This document shows positions 33,024-45,274 of a DNA stretch of 64,000 nt, piece after piece (the stretch's first letter is position 1; each line of letters opens with the position of its first letter). A program made the translations under genes and the position numbers. The notes below the pieces were generated by a model. That model saw nothing but the letters and a program-made list of their open reading frames with translations. It had not been told where the DNA came from and ran no database searches. Location: the NCBI GenBank assembly GCA_016169945.1, contig JADLSH010000282.1, positions 1,302,001 to 1,366,000 on the forward strand, read 5' to 3'. The DNA comes from Trachythela sp. YZ-2020. Its lineage: Eukaryota; Cnidaria; Anthozoa; Malacalcyonacea; Clavulariidae.

Positions 33024-33556
33024 ATGCCTTTTTGCTGCGCATTTGGCTGCCACAATTCTTTATCAACGAAAAATATTTCTTCTCACCGGTAAGAATCCAT
33101 GAAATTCTTTATACTTTGTAGTTTTTACTGCAGGCCTATACACAAAGGCTCAATTTTAGTTTTCACATAGTGTAAATTGTACAAGCAGCAATGGCGTAAA
33201 AAATCGTTTTTAAACAAAAAATTGCCATGTATAAAGCTTATAAACCTAGCTATCTCTTTTCTTTGATAAAATTTAGCTAATGTTTTGTATAGTCATGCAA
33301 AATTTTAGGTTTGTTTATAGGAGCAGTCAATATTTCTAGTATATAATAGTTTTTTCATTTCCATATTTTTTTGGTATTTTGCAGTAGTAGATAGACTGGA
33401 TAGGACTCATTTTATGTGGGAAATGGCATCAAAACCTATAAAGCAGTAGTTGAGTTTATTCCCGACGAAAGGAAGTCATCTTTGCTCAGAACATTTCAGT
33501 GTGGACAGGATGCAACAGATCTATGCTGTGTCAACAATATCTCAGAACTCTCAGGT
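33024..33556 (+). pseudogene. THAP-domain DNA-binding exons of P-like element B
   Basis: Exon 1 (33024-33088) begins MPFCCAFGCHNSLSTKNISS and ends CACCG|GTAAG, a good donor. Exon 2 follows TTTTGCAG near 33384; one frame encodes HLCSEHFSVDRM, the second half (C-x-x-H) of the C2CH THAP finger, up to TCTCAG|GTTCG near 33556. A TAG lies upstream in the SEHF frame, so exon 2 is either entered later or broken. Family role: sequence-specific binding by P-type transposases. Confidence 0.6.
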
Positions 33557-34154
33557 TCGTTCTTTTGCTCTTTTAAATGCATAATTTTGCACAACACTTT
33601 CTCCTTGATAAGTTAAATTATCTGGCATTAAATTGAGTAAAATAATAAAGTAGGCTGCATTAATGTGGCTTAATGATAGAGTTTACAAGAGTGTAAGGTA
33701 ATGTAAGGTAGATAGGCCAGCTGGTTAACCCAATACTGTATGGATCCATTATGCTTCAATGGTTCATTTTGTTGGTTCAATGGCTCAAGAAAGGTGAAAC
33801 CCCTAAAAGGAGAAAGGGTTTGGTTTACCAAAATTGCAAGACCCTGAAATAGAAGCAGGGGGTTTATAGGAATTGAAATATGTTACATATTTTCAGTATG
33901 AAAAATTGAAAATGTAAGCTATGGATGGACAGCATCCACTAAAATTTTATGAATACACACACCCACCCAAACCAGTCTCTGAATATTAAAAAAATATTTT
34001 ACTTCATTTGAATTAGGTCACTGTCACAAATGTGGCCTTTGGGGCCAGTTTGCCTGTAGATCAGACTGTGCATCACATATGTACTATTACTTCTTTATTC
34101 AAGTCATAATGTTGTACTGTTTGAATTTATAGAGAATTTTGAACCCACAGTGTA

Positions 34155-34383
34155 GGTGGGTTTCACTGAGCATTACCATGCAATCAATTGGTGGTCAACC
34201 TGCATTTATCAAAGTGAAAAAATAATGATAATTGTTTTCATTATACATAGTAGTCTTGTATTTGAAAGCAAATATATAAAATTGAGAGATGTAGTTTCAT
34301 TTTCTTGCTCCTATAAGTGCCAACACTTCAGAAGTTGCTGTTGACCACCATCTGCTGCCCTGTAACATGTGGTGAAACCCACC
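34155..34383. mobile_element. ~230-bp MITE with GGTGGGTTTCAC ends
   Basis: Starts GGTGGGTTTCAC and ends GTGAAACCCACC; inner arms share GGTGGTCAAC and its complement. No clear target duplication. Non-coding. Confidence 0.6.
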
Positions 34384-35224
34384 AATACAATATATTTTTC
34401 CCAATTTTGCATGACCCCACATGTTTTAGCACCTAATAACATTTTATAATTTCAATATATAGGAATAGTATGCTGGATATGTGGCACATGCTTTCATTGC
34501 CTTTCCGATTGTTGGACAAGTCTGTTCCGAATCGTCTGTCTCTATTAAAACCTATATAATTATGGAACAATTTCACACTAGTACAGATAGAAACGTATAT
34601 AAATGAAATATCAAATATTATTTAAAAGTACTGGCATAACAATGTAATGACAACTTTACACATTTTGCTCTGTGATTGTCTTAACCTTTTATGCACCTGT
34701 CAATGTTAAGTCCAAGGGGAGGGACAAACCAAGGGAATTTGACACCATGCATAGTATTGCATACCAATCAGCTGATGCAATGCAAGTGAGTAGTGACTCG
34801 CCACTGAGGTCTCTTTCCAACTTGATAGAGATTTTTGACCTGTGGATGGGGAATTTGATACTCACTCAATCAAATTTTGTTTTCTTTTTGCAAAATCCAA
34901 GGAAGAAGTTACTTAATTGTTTGTGATTGTTTGTTGCTAAAATGAATGTATCCTCCTTTTGTTACAAATATATCTTTATAAATTACTGTGACTTACTGAT
35001 TTGTTCTGTTAGTCAAGCCTGGGTTCCATTAACCCATCAGCTGGCAAAGCACCTAGATGCATTACTTTAGTATTTTCCTTTGTCTAACGACAAACATATT
35101 TACTAGTCTGTGGAAGGTACTACCAGTTAATGGGTTAAGAAAACTATCTGCCAGTGTCTCTTGTTAACTTATTATTTGGCAAAGACCCTTACTTTAGTAT
35201 TTAACTATCCAATGCCAGACAATT

Positions 35225-35409
35225 AGCCTTTCTCACAAAGGCCCAAATCTGCCATTTTTGGGGTACTGTTTTATAAATGCTGTGAAAAATCTAACACCAC
35301 AATGCTTATACTTACAACTACACTGTTTTATGGAAAATCACATTTTCAGTGCTTACATTATCTGATCTGGAAAAGGCAGTACCCCAAAAATGGTGGTGTG
35401 AGAAAGGCT
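35225..35409. mobile_element. 185-bp MITE nested in a TTAACCC unit, AATT duplication
   Basis: Ends AGCCTTTCTCACA and complement; both arms continue with ATTTTTGGGGTACTG. AATT at 35221-35224 and 35410-35413. Disregarding the element and one AATT gives the sequence seen in unbroken MITE copies. Confidence 0.8.
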
Positions 35410-35609
35410 AATTTTACTCTTCAGTGGTTGGGTACTGCCAGATAATGGCTCAAATAGTAATTGTCACAATTGCCTTGTTGCAAAATTGTAAAAATAGACT
35501 GTTTGCAATTGCAAATGGTCCAAATTTTGTGGTTGTAATTTTAATTATTGTAATGGAAATCTGGCTTTATGTTTCCTTTGTATATGTACTAGGGTACTGC
35601 CAGTTAGTG

Positions 35610-35926
35610 CAGTGTTTTCAATAAGAGGCGGTTACCGGCGTTTTACCGCTGCCTATTACCGGCTCCACCCCTGGACCTCACTGGGGGCTGAGCACAACGT
35701 TTGGTGACGCCTTGTGTTACCTCACCAGCTCACCCCCCGAAAACTTCTGGCACCCCCCTAGTAATAAATATGAAAATCTGTCTATGCTATTAGGCCTTTC
35801 AAAGCTGCCTATTTCTTTATTTATTTGCAAAATCTATATCTGTCTTTCATCTGGAAATTTTGAGAACAGACACCTATTTTTGAAATTCAGCCTGCTATCA
35901 AATGACAATAATTACTGAAAACACTG
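35610..35926. mobile_element. 317-bp hAT-like MITE, TTAGTG duplication
   Basis: Ends CAGTGTTTTCA and TGAAAACACTG; TTAGTG occurs at 35604-35609 and 35927-35932. Inserted in a TTAACCC MITE unit. Confidence 0.75.
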
Positions 35927-38900
35927 TTAGTGAGTTAACAAAACAATTTGCCAGTGTCCGGGAGTATTTTACTCTGTCAAACGCCAGACGATTTTACTCT
36001 TCCATGGTAGGGTACAATCAGTTGTTAAAGGGGTAAAGCATGTTATTATATCCTGGCAAGAGAACAAAAGATTGTTGATACACTAGAACTGTGGGTGCAT
36101 GCACTTGTGGGCAAGTATCCCTGATACTCTTCACTAGTTCATGATAGAAAGTCATATCAGAAAATGTAGGAAATACAATCACCACAGTTGTGGTAAATGA
36201 AGAATATCCCCAACCTAAGAATCTTAAAGATTGGGGCACCCCAACCTAAGGGCACCATTCATTAAGCATTATATACAGCTGACAGAAAAATATTTCTAAG
36301 CCCAAATATACAACTAACTGACAAACTAGTATAAAATTGAAAATATGAAATTCTAACATTTTTATACAAAATACCCCTTTGCTTTGTGGGGAACATCGAG
36401 TAAAAAACAAAGCTTATAGTATTGTGGTTTGACTAGTTTCTACAAATACTCATGGCTAAAATAGGACATTTTTAATACTCATGCTGTACAAGCCTACAAG
36501 GGGACGGTTTGCTTTAAACAATTATAACAAATAAAGTATATTTTATCATTAGTCTTGCCATTTTTTCACGAAATATCCATAGTTATGTCGAGGTATATGT
36601 GAACGGTGAAATTAATAAAATATACCTGTCAGCTATACTGGTTACTGCAGCATCGCTTCAAAGTTCAAACACCGTCTTTTCCCACATTTCTCGAGGTTTT
36701 AATCTTTGTTTGCTGTCTTTCATGGACGAGAATATCGTGTACGACTTGTACGTCTTCAAATAAATTGTTAAAGGTCGAAAAAATATATCGAAAACTCCAA
36801 AACATCGAGATTTCACGGCAAAAGCTGGTTAAATTTATATTTTTGCAAAAACCAGGGGGGTGTGAATATTGTAGCGGGCTCAGAATTGAGCCTGGTCAGT
36901 GGTAATTACCATTGGCATTTGGGACCAGTCGTCATGGCAATGGCGTCAATTGACGTCAAAATCCGCCATGTTTTTGGCTTCACTTTGCTGCCTGGCATAC
37001 ATTAGCAGCACGTCCTCCAGATATATTTAGCTCAGTGGGCGCAACGCGCTAATGTCGCGCTGATCGACGTGTGATGCGGAAGAGGACTGGCACGAGCGTG
37101 CTTTTTGCAAATTTGAAGAAAATATACAATTTTGTGTGCCTATATATTGTCGTTATTTTTTCTGAAACCTTTTATTGTGAGACGGCTATTTTTTAATAGA
37201 AGATCAAATGGTACTTCTTTATCATATACATGTGGTTTTACATCCAGAATATGGTAAAATATGCCGCATATTACGGAAAGAGACATGATGTTTTGATTAC
37301 TTCAATGGAGTATATTTTTCACTACGAGCGCCTGGTGTGTTATCGACAAGACTACGGCATAAAATTTCTGGTAAGTTGAAGATATCTGTGATATGTTTAT
37401 GCCTTAAAAATTGTGGATAATTTGGGGTTTTCTTATGATTGAAGTTAGCCCTTTTTAAGACAGAATTCCCGCTAGGTTATTGTTTAAAATTTTGTATCTC
37501 AAGTAAACAAGTGACCCAAATATAGCGTCTTGTCCTTCCCTGTTGTTGCCTCGTTATTTACCCTAAATCCTACGGATGTTGGAAAGAAATGAATGCAATT
37601 TGTGGCACACTATTCCTACTTAGACCTGCTTAGCAAAGTACGACATATTGAAGATATACCGAGCGCTTGTTATGTTAAAAACTTTCTACACCTTGAAATT
37701 TTGTTGTGAAACTGCCAATGTATATACTTCTTATAATTTGTCAAAACAACGTGATTCGGAGTGGATAATTTTATCGATTTTAACCTTTGAAGATAGCCTA
37801 CCTATCAAAGAATGCATTATTTTCATTCGAACATTGATTGCCATTGATCTGGGCATGATTGCTATGGAAATACAAATGATGGCGTCTACAAAATTTGCGT
37901 ACTACTAGTAAGCGATTGTGCGATCATCTGTTGTTTAACTTGTTTTTGTATGTTTTTTGTTTTTAATGTACGTTGTCAATGGTAAAATACCCTTGTTAGA
38001 CTTGTCCTCTTCGGGTTGTAAACGTGTTAAAGTAATGAAACATGTTCAGCTAGTGAAACTTTTCCTGCAGCATATTTACTTCAACAAAACAAAATGCTTC
38101 AACCTGTTTCTCTTATAATTTGTTTTCTAGGTTTCGATAAATGGATTTAAAAAGTTGGTTAGTTAATACACCGATAGCCTCCCCTGTCTGCACGTAAACC
38201 AATCCATGGAAGTCAGCATTATGTCATGCCTTACTATATTGTGGAGTGGTTAATATTCCAGTTGTTAATTTAAAAACCCACAAATTAAAAACATGACATG
38301 CCATACCCATGCCCATTGTACAATGTAGATAGTGAGCATTTTGTTCAATGATTGTTGACTATGCATTTGTTGACATTTGTGAATGACAAGCATTCTGATT
38401 CAGTTTTAAATAATGCCACATTCATGTTTGTTGAGATTATTTCTTGACAAGCAGGGGTGGAAAAAGTATGGGATCCTGGGAATCTAGATCCCAGAAATAT
38501 TTTTGGATCTGAACTTTTGCAGAAAACTTTTCACAGAAATTTGTAAAGTTAATAATTAACTGATGAGCAATAACAAAACTAGAGTATATGCCCTAGTCCA
38601 GACTTTCCACCTCTGTTGACAAGCATCTTTTCAATTGTTTTACAGCTATTTTTGTGAGCTAAACAGTGTATTTGCTGGGCTACTATGACCCTACACTGGC
38701 CTACAGCATGTTACTATACAGTATGTAAAGATAATTTTGTGTATGTCAAATTTAATGTATGTGCACAGTCATTTGTATATTATCCATTCCCCAGGAGTAG
38801 ATCATTCAAAATACATACAGCTACTGTAACAGTAATGAAAAGTGCTAGAAATTAGATTAAGGTCAAGTTGTCCCCATACAGTGGTGGACAAAAATATTTG

Positions 38901-40061
38901 GTTGCAACATATCCAACCCTACTTTTGTTGGCTGAAAGTTAATGCCAGTTTGCTTAATTTAATATGATATCAAGCTTTCATACCAGGAAAAAAATGTGGC
39001 AACTGAATTAATTTGCTTTCTTTCAGAGACTTAATACGAAACCACTACCTCCTTGCTCATCCATGTCGGCTACTGTCCATGACAATGGATAATTCTCCCT
39101 CCCTTTTGTTCTCCATCTTAGAAAATGGGGGAGCGCATGCTTGGATTTGAAATACTGATACATAATTTTTAGGAACATTACATGGAATCTATATGGGTTT
39201 TCCAGATGTAATTATGTAGTTTTGTTCAATAAAAAGTCCAACCTTAGAAATTATGTTTCTTGTTGTGTACTGTAGTTGTATTGAAGTCTATTATATCAAG
39301 TGTGTGTGTGTGTGCTACACTTATTCCAGAATAGGAATATAAAATTCTTTAACAAGTTGGCATAGGCTTGTATTTTTTGGGAAAGTTTTAAGGTTAGTGC
39401 AAAATTAATGTCCACAATAGTTCCATGTTGACTTCTCTAGTACCTTTTTGCAAACACTTCTTGACCATAAATCACCAACAAATATGAGAATTTTGTTAGG
39501 CATTCAAAGATGAGCTTTTACAAATGTACAGTATGTAAAATTCTGGCAAACTGGTTCAATTTTTTGTTGAAGGCACAAATTGGAAATTACTTGCAAATGA
39601 AGAGAATATCTTTGAAGACCAAAAGTGCTGAAAAACCTGTTGCCATAATTGATCTTATTAAAACTTCGATATATCTCACTTTTACTGGCATCATGCCATC
39701 ATGAAACTGAAAAATCAGTTTCTCCCACGACTGTTTATAAAGATATAGTGGTCAGACACTACAGGGGATTCCCTTTCGAAACCAATTACCTCCTTCCGCG
39801 GATCTTTCTCAATTTCTGCCACCACAAATAAACTTCAACCGAATGTTAAACATGCTGCAAGCTCATCTTTAACGCCTCGCCTGGCCGCCTCCATGTTTGT
39901 TTGTACCTAGCAACGGTTGTCAAGGAATAGACTAATGTTATTCTTAAAGTCAACTGCTGGCCGGTAAAAAAACGTTTTTCGTCACCAGGCCCCGCATCAC
40001 ACGTCAATCAGTTTTCCTATCTCCGTTGCACCGCCCAGTATATAAGCGCCCTGCGCGATAG

Positions 40062-40280
40062 CCTTTGATTGCGTCGTGAAGAGGGGTGTGAGCCAAGGAT
40101 CCAATTTTGTTTTCTATGCCAAAAATTTGTTTTGAACGCAGATATCCGACTCGCCTACAACCTTTGCATGGCAGATTTTTTGATAAAAAAAGATTAGCAA
40201 TAGTAATGTTTTGGAATGTAATGTCTGGCAATGTTCAGCTGGGGCGAGGGGTTACTGCAAGCATGTATTTCTAGTATGAT
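40062..40280. other. Unassigned flank between element C and unit R
   Basis: No gene or repeat recognised. Confidence 0.4.
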
Positions 40281-43200
40281 AATGATGGTCATTAATGCAT
40301 CCGGCGACACACGGCTTTCATGCTTGCCTGCAGTCCATGATGAAACTCACAAAAGTAGAAATAACGAGAAAGTTTTCCCTTTATAGCCTTAAATTGTGCC
40401 ATCATTTTGAATTTCGACTAAAGTTCTCACTACAGCAATTAATACGCTCTTTCAAAGCAATCAAAATGTGTAATATCTTCAGAAGACTCGTAATAGTTAG
40501 AACACAATTTCTGAAATTTTTGTTTCTTAAAGGTTTGTGATACAATAACACTGTACAACATTGCAATAAATTGACAGTTATGTAGAATGTATTTCTAGTC
40601 TCATGCGCAAAGGTACTTTATATATATTGGTTAAAGGCCGAGGGGAAATGTTTTATTCAAATGTGTAGAAGGAAGGTCTGTTACCCGTTTATTATATATT
40701 TGCGCATAATGATATTTTACCTTGCGTAACGACTTTGGTAGACCATGAGGTTATTACGCTGAAGTTAAAACTGACGGAAAGCAAAAGAATACGGAATATG
40801 ATGAGTTGAATAAAAGGATAGTCCAAGCGCTGTTGGTTTATACTGTTATATCTAAACCCATGCTTCATGCACAGGGGCGACATTATGATCTATTTCCATA
40901 CGTTCATGCTATTATATTGCTGTGAAATAAAGGAAAGAAGCCAATTTAATGCAATCAAATGTCTTCTGTGAGTCACCTATAAATCACAATGCTTTGGCAT
41001 TTGAATAGTTGTAGATTTGGTGCGCGTGGAACACTAGCTGTCTGTACTGACAATAGTATATAATTATCTTATATTTTTTCTATGAACAGTTTGCGTATTC
41101 CCAAATGATTGTCATTATGATATTTCATGGCATAACTAATGTTTGACTTTGTACCCACACGGATTTTACTTGGTCTTAGCAAAAATAGCTTAAACATAGC
41201 AGGAAATAAGATTGATATATAACTGACTTTTGATTGAGTTACAGTTCTTATGCAATGAAGGATATAATTCTGATGTAATTCATGATCAACTGACAAATTT
41301 GCAGTAAATGGCAGTAAACCAGGAAAAGGCAATAGACACATCGCCTATAGGTTAGTGCTTCAAAACATTCTGCTGTGACTTGATCAAGTATGGGAAATTT
41401 GTCTTTGTAAACGAATTTTCAACGACATATTTCTACAATTGATACCCTATGTTTATAACATACGCAGACAGGATTATTTCTTAAATAACTCAAATATCAA
41501 ATAAAATGTAAGTGCGATAAAACCAATAAAGGCAGAAATAAAAACAACATCGTTCATACGTTAATCGGTTCGTAAGATTCTGTTCTAATTTGGCAATGCA
41601 TGTATGGAAAATTTGCCTTTGTAAGCAGATTTTCAACGAAATATTTCCACATATAACGCTATGTTATCTCTAATCTTAACAAACTCACCAACACAAATTG
41701 TTAATCAGTTCCCAGACTATCGATCTTTAAAGTAGAATTGAGACTGCTTTAGTTTAAGGATACCATGAATATACCTAAAGAATCGTAGCCAAGTAGCTTG
41801 CTGAACAGATCGAAATATAGTGAGCGTATATTGACGAGTAAAATATGTTACCCTTCTGATGATCTCTGGTATTTCCTGTCTGTTCGTATCGTATATCAAA
41901 ATGTCAACATCGAGACATTCCCCAGCTTAGGCAAGAATTTGTGTTGTGCTATTAGTGAAGGCCGGATTACGGGAAACCGGAATACCGAAGCACCAAAACA
42001 GCGGAAAATATCCGATATGGTAAATTGTTTATTAAAAACGATTTTCATCCCCCAGCCATGTACGTGTGAAGCGCGAAGGTACGAATTCCGCTCATGCGCC
42101 TAGCGACCTTTAAAGTTCATCAAGTTTTGCGAGCGCTTCAATATATCGTTCATTGTTTATGGGCGATGGGCGATGGGCGATGGGCATATTCATCTCACTG
42201 ATCTCAAACGTATGGCGGATTGTCATGGGAGTGGAATGAGTGAGTTTTTAAAAACTTATGAGAAAATTTGGTTTGAAGAAATTGGCAATGAAAAAATGTT
42301 TACTTCAAAATGTTAAAAGAAATAGTTAAATATCATGCAAAAATTAAAGTCACGGCAAGAAACATTACTAGGCCAACATCAAGGTAATTTGTTTTATAGT
42401 TTAATATGTCTTTGTCGATTAAAATATTGCGGCATGCTTTATACATGAAATCAAAATTTAGACAAAAATAAACTTAAGACACAGACAAAATATTGCGAAA
42501 TAACTACAAGGTGTTAATAACTACAAGCTGTAATATTTGCCTGAAACTGAAATATGCTTTGCAATTCCGACTTCCTTCGTGTCACCTTGAGTGGCAAGTC
42601 AAACAAATTTATTAATAGAATGCGGTTCAGATTTTTACTACATAACATTGGTATGAGAGAGTTTTCGAACCATATAATTATATATGCGTTATATATATAC
42701 AGAAATATATCATGGTTCAATATAGATTGTATTAACAAAGTATGATTCAAAGTTCTCTATTACTCAATAGGTTCACCCTTTCATGAATAAAAGCAATTTA
42801 CATTAAGGAAATAATGTTGTAACTTTAAGATATAGATATAGAATCAAATGATATTACTTAATATATTACACTGTTATTTTCAGGGAGTTATTTTAACTCC
42901 GACAAAAGGGTTAGCAAAAAAGGTTCAAAATAATCCGCTTTATGGAGTTACAGATAACTCCATTTCTGGTGTTAAAACTTAACTCCTCTGTTGTAATTTC
43001 ATTTTTCTACAAAAATAACCGACTTTTTTCAAGAAAATTTATGTTAAAAGCTACAGTACAAAATCGGACCGAAAAATTGAAGAAAAGAGCGGGAAATTAA
43101 TAATTCCGGTCGTGTAATCACACTCCTATTTATTTCTGAATGCTAATTGGATAGTTTGCTCAATAACTACCGGAGAAGTATCCCCTCGGCATTTTGATCT

Positions 43201-44227
43201 TCCTTGCTAAAATGCAAACAATATTAAAATGAATGAAAACATTTGTATACTTCATATATTTAAAAAGTTCTAACACTACGATGTTCAACCTACAAAGAAG
43301 TTAGTTGAAAGTAATTGAACTGAACTTATGCTGTGATCATATAAAATTTAATGGGCCCCACTGAATGCCACGCATTGTACACTCTGTTGTGTTTCTCTGT
43401 ATTGTGTGGTGTCCTACCATGTATTACTGTCCTGTGCTGTGCACTGCTATTCATAATGTACTGTAACTGTGATAGGCTGTACTGTACTACTCTTTGCTCT
43501 ACACTGGCATACGTTGCTGTAGTGTTCGGTGTTGTGCAATGCTGTACTGTACATTGCTGAACTGTATTATATTGCATTGTGTTGTGTCTTGTATTAATGC
43601 ATTCTCTTGTCCTTTTGTCTTGTCTAATCTTATCTTGAATTGCATCGTATTGTATTGTGTATTACAAGGTACAATCTACTTAAAACAAAGCCTAGTTATT
43701 CACACAGTAAATCCAATACGGCACAGTACATAATATACAGTTTGTCGGACACTGCATTATTGAGCTGGACACCAACTCCTCTCCACTCAATATAATTTTA
43801 TCACGCTGTGTCCTTGAACCTTAGAACCTTATCAAAGTAACGTGGGTTTGGTTATGACAAGGTATTTCCGGAATTCAAAACAAACTTGAGGTGTTAACGA
43901 TGTCTATCGTATTACGTCTAGAAAAAATGATAATGATTTTAAAATATTTCAAAGACACTTACTACATCTTTAACCAATGATTGAATATAAAACAACAAGT
44001 AAAAACTATTCCCTTACCTAAACATAAATAGTGCAGTCCCTTTCTACTTTTGTGCAACTATAGGCACGTTCTTTTCTTGTGTACAAGACAAAAGAACGCA
44101 ATCCGAGCGAGTTGAAATTGTCAAGGTCGCCGAAAATACGACGCCATTTGTTCTTGAGTAACTCCAGCAAAAGTGAGATTAGTTCGCCAATACGCGTAAG
44201 TCCTCCATCGTGTTATTTTAACTCCAA
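40281..44227. repeat. Duplicated block, copy 1 (unit R plus element E)
   Basis: Matches 45275-49197 almost base for base (offset falling from 4,994 to about 4,970 through small indels). It contains unit R (40560-42200), featureless AT-rich DNA and the 3'-truncated element E (42869-44227). The block ends in CTCCAAAA, where sequence of the 26.1-kb type begins. The ORFs inside are non-coding in appearance. Confidence 0.8.
42869..44227. mobile_element. Element E copy 1, right end missing
   Basis: Starts CACTGTTATTTTCAGGGAG. Contains many TTATTTTAACTCC/GGAGTTA motifs and a TGT-rich cryptic simple-sequence tract (43370-43660). The right terminus seen in the other copies is replaced at CTCCAAAA. 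Confidence 0.65.
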
Positions 44228-45274
44228 AACAAGATAAATGGAAATTTTTAGAGGACTTTCACTTACTAAAGTCAATAAGAAAAGAAATCAGTCGAAAGGC
44301 CGAGAAAATACAGGATTTTCGAGTTTTAAAGCGTTTTAAACTGGCAAATGTGTAGAAGGAAGGTCTGTTACCCGTTTATTATATTTGCGCATAATGATCT
44401 TTTACCTTGCGTAACGACCTTGGAAGACCATGAGGTTATTACGCTGAAGTTAAAACTGACGAAAAACAAAGGGATATGGTACACGATAAGTTGAATAAAA
44501 GGATAGTTCAAGCGCTGTTGGTTTATACTGTATATAGCTAAACCCATGCTTCATGCACAGGGGCGACATTATAAATTTCCACGAAATATTTCTACATGTA
44601 ATTCATATGCTATGTTATCTAAAATCTAAACAATACCTACCAATACAATTGTTAAATCTGTTCCCAGACTATCGACTCTTCAGAGTAGAATTGAGAACTG
44701 CTTTAGTTTAATGATACAATCAATGTATTAATATTACCAAAGAATCGTGCCAAGAAGTCTTAGATTTAGTGCGAGTGTTGACGAGTTTAATGATTATGCC
44801 AGCCTAATTCTGATGATCTCAAAATGCCCGTATCGTGTATCAAAATGTCAATAGCGTGACACTTCCCAGCTTACGCAATAGTTTGTGTATGGCTATTAGT
44901 GAAAAGTGGATTACGGGGAACCGGAACACCAGAGCAACAGAAAAGCGAAAAATTTAGGATCTGAAACAATGAACTAAATTGTTTATTAATAATCATTTCA
45001 ATTGACTACAATTTATTAACAATAATATATCCACTCTTTGTTTATGATTAACTAGGATATGAATTGGCTTCGTACTGTAGACGTTCTCACGTTTTGAAAG
45101 AGCGTTTATTTTTCTTGCTAAAACTCCTGGATCACCAAACACAAGGTTTTGTCTTAAATATTATTGTTATCCTCTATACTACTTCGGTTTTCCTTGGATT
45201 TTACTTTACTGTAGATTGGTTACCTCGACTCCGAGTACCAATTATGACACACTGATTAATATCAGTTTAAATTA
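44222..45274. repeat. Segment copied from the 26.1-27.65 kb type
   Basis: 44222-44580 matches 26145-26490 and 44580-45270 matches 26968-27657. The intervening ~480 bp of the first copy is absent. It joins the second block copy at ATATCAGTTTA. Confidence 0.75.

Larger units (their letters stand above)
35029..36033. repeat. Cluster of TTAACCC MITE units with two nested insertions
   Basis: Unit 1 is 35029-35138. Unit 2 begins at TTAA 35164 and is split at 35225-35409. A third, at about 35590-36033, is split at 35610-35926. The spacer motif ACTATCTGCCAGTGTCTCTTG-like links units 1 and 2 as at 1.6 and 14.9 kb. Confidence 0.75.
32789..37037. mobile_element. P-element-like transposon B (4.2 kb), THAP gene on +
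   Basis: Same CACTGAGCT/AGCTCAGTG ends as element A but opposite orientation. Perfect 8-bp target duplications GGCGCAAC at 32781-32788 and 37038-37045. Carries a THAP first exon at 33024, several MITEs (34155, 35029-36033) and the conserved inner block 36610-36840. 33560-34150 and 36040-36600 show no gene. No transposase catalytic region was recognised. Confidence 0.85.
32760..40053. mobile_element. hAT-like transposon C, interrupted by P-like element B
   Basis: Ends CAGGGCGCTTATATACTGGG and complement, flanked by GGCGATAG (32752-32759) and CGCGATAG (40054-40061), 7 of 8 bases identical. The left end stops after 29 bp where B is inserted and resumes at 37046. The resumed part (CGACGTGTGATGCGG, 37066-37080) pairs with 39994-40008. 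Without B the element is about 3.0 kb. An open stretch 37251-37371 from an ATG to CTG|GTAAGT could be a first exon, but no domain is recognised. 37372-39990 is otherwise without identified genes; a (GT)n tract lies near 39300. Confidence 0.75.

Noticed and set aside
37251..37371. THAP first exon in hAT-like element C
   Set aside because: It opens with an ATG and ends at a donor-like site, but the C-x-x-x-C spacing of a THAP finger is absent.
43326..43577. Cys-rich ORFs on both strands, repeated at 48297 and 51217
   Set aside because: They are by-products of TGT-rich simple sequence; frames are open on both strands and no domain is recognisable.
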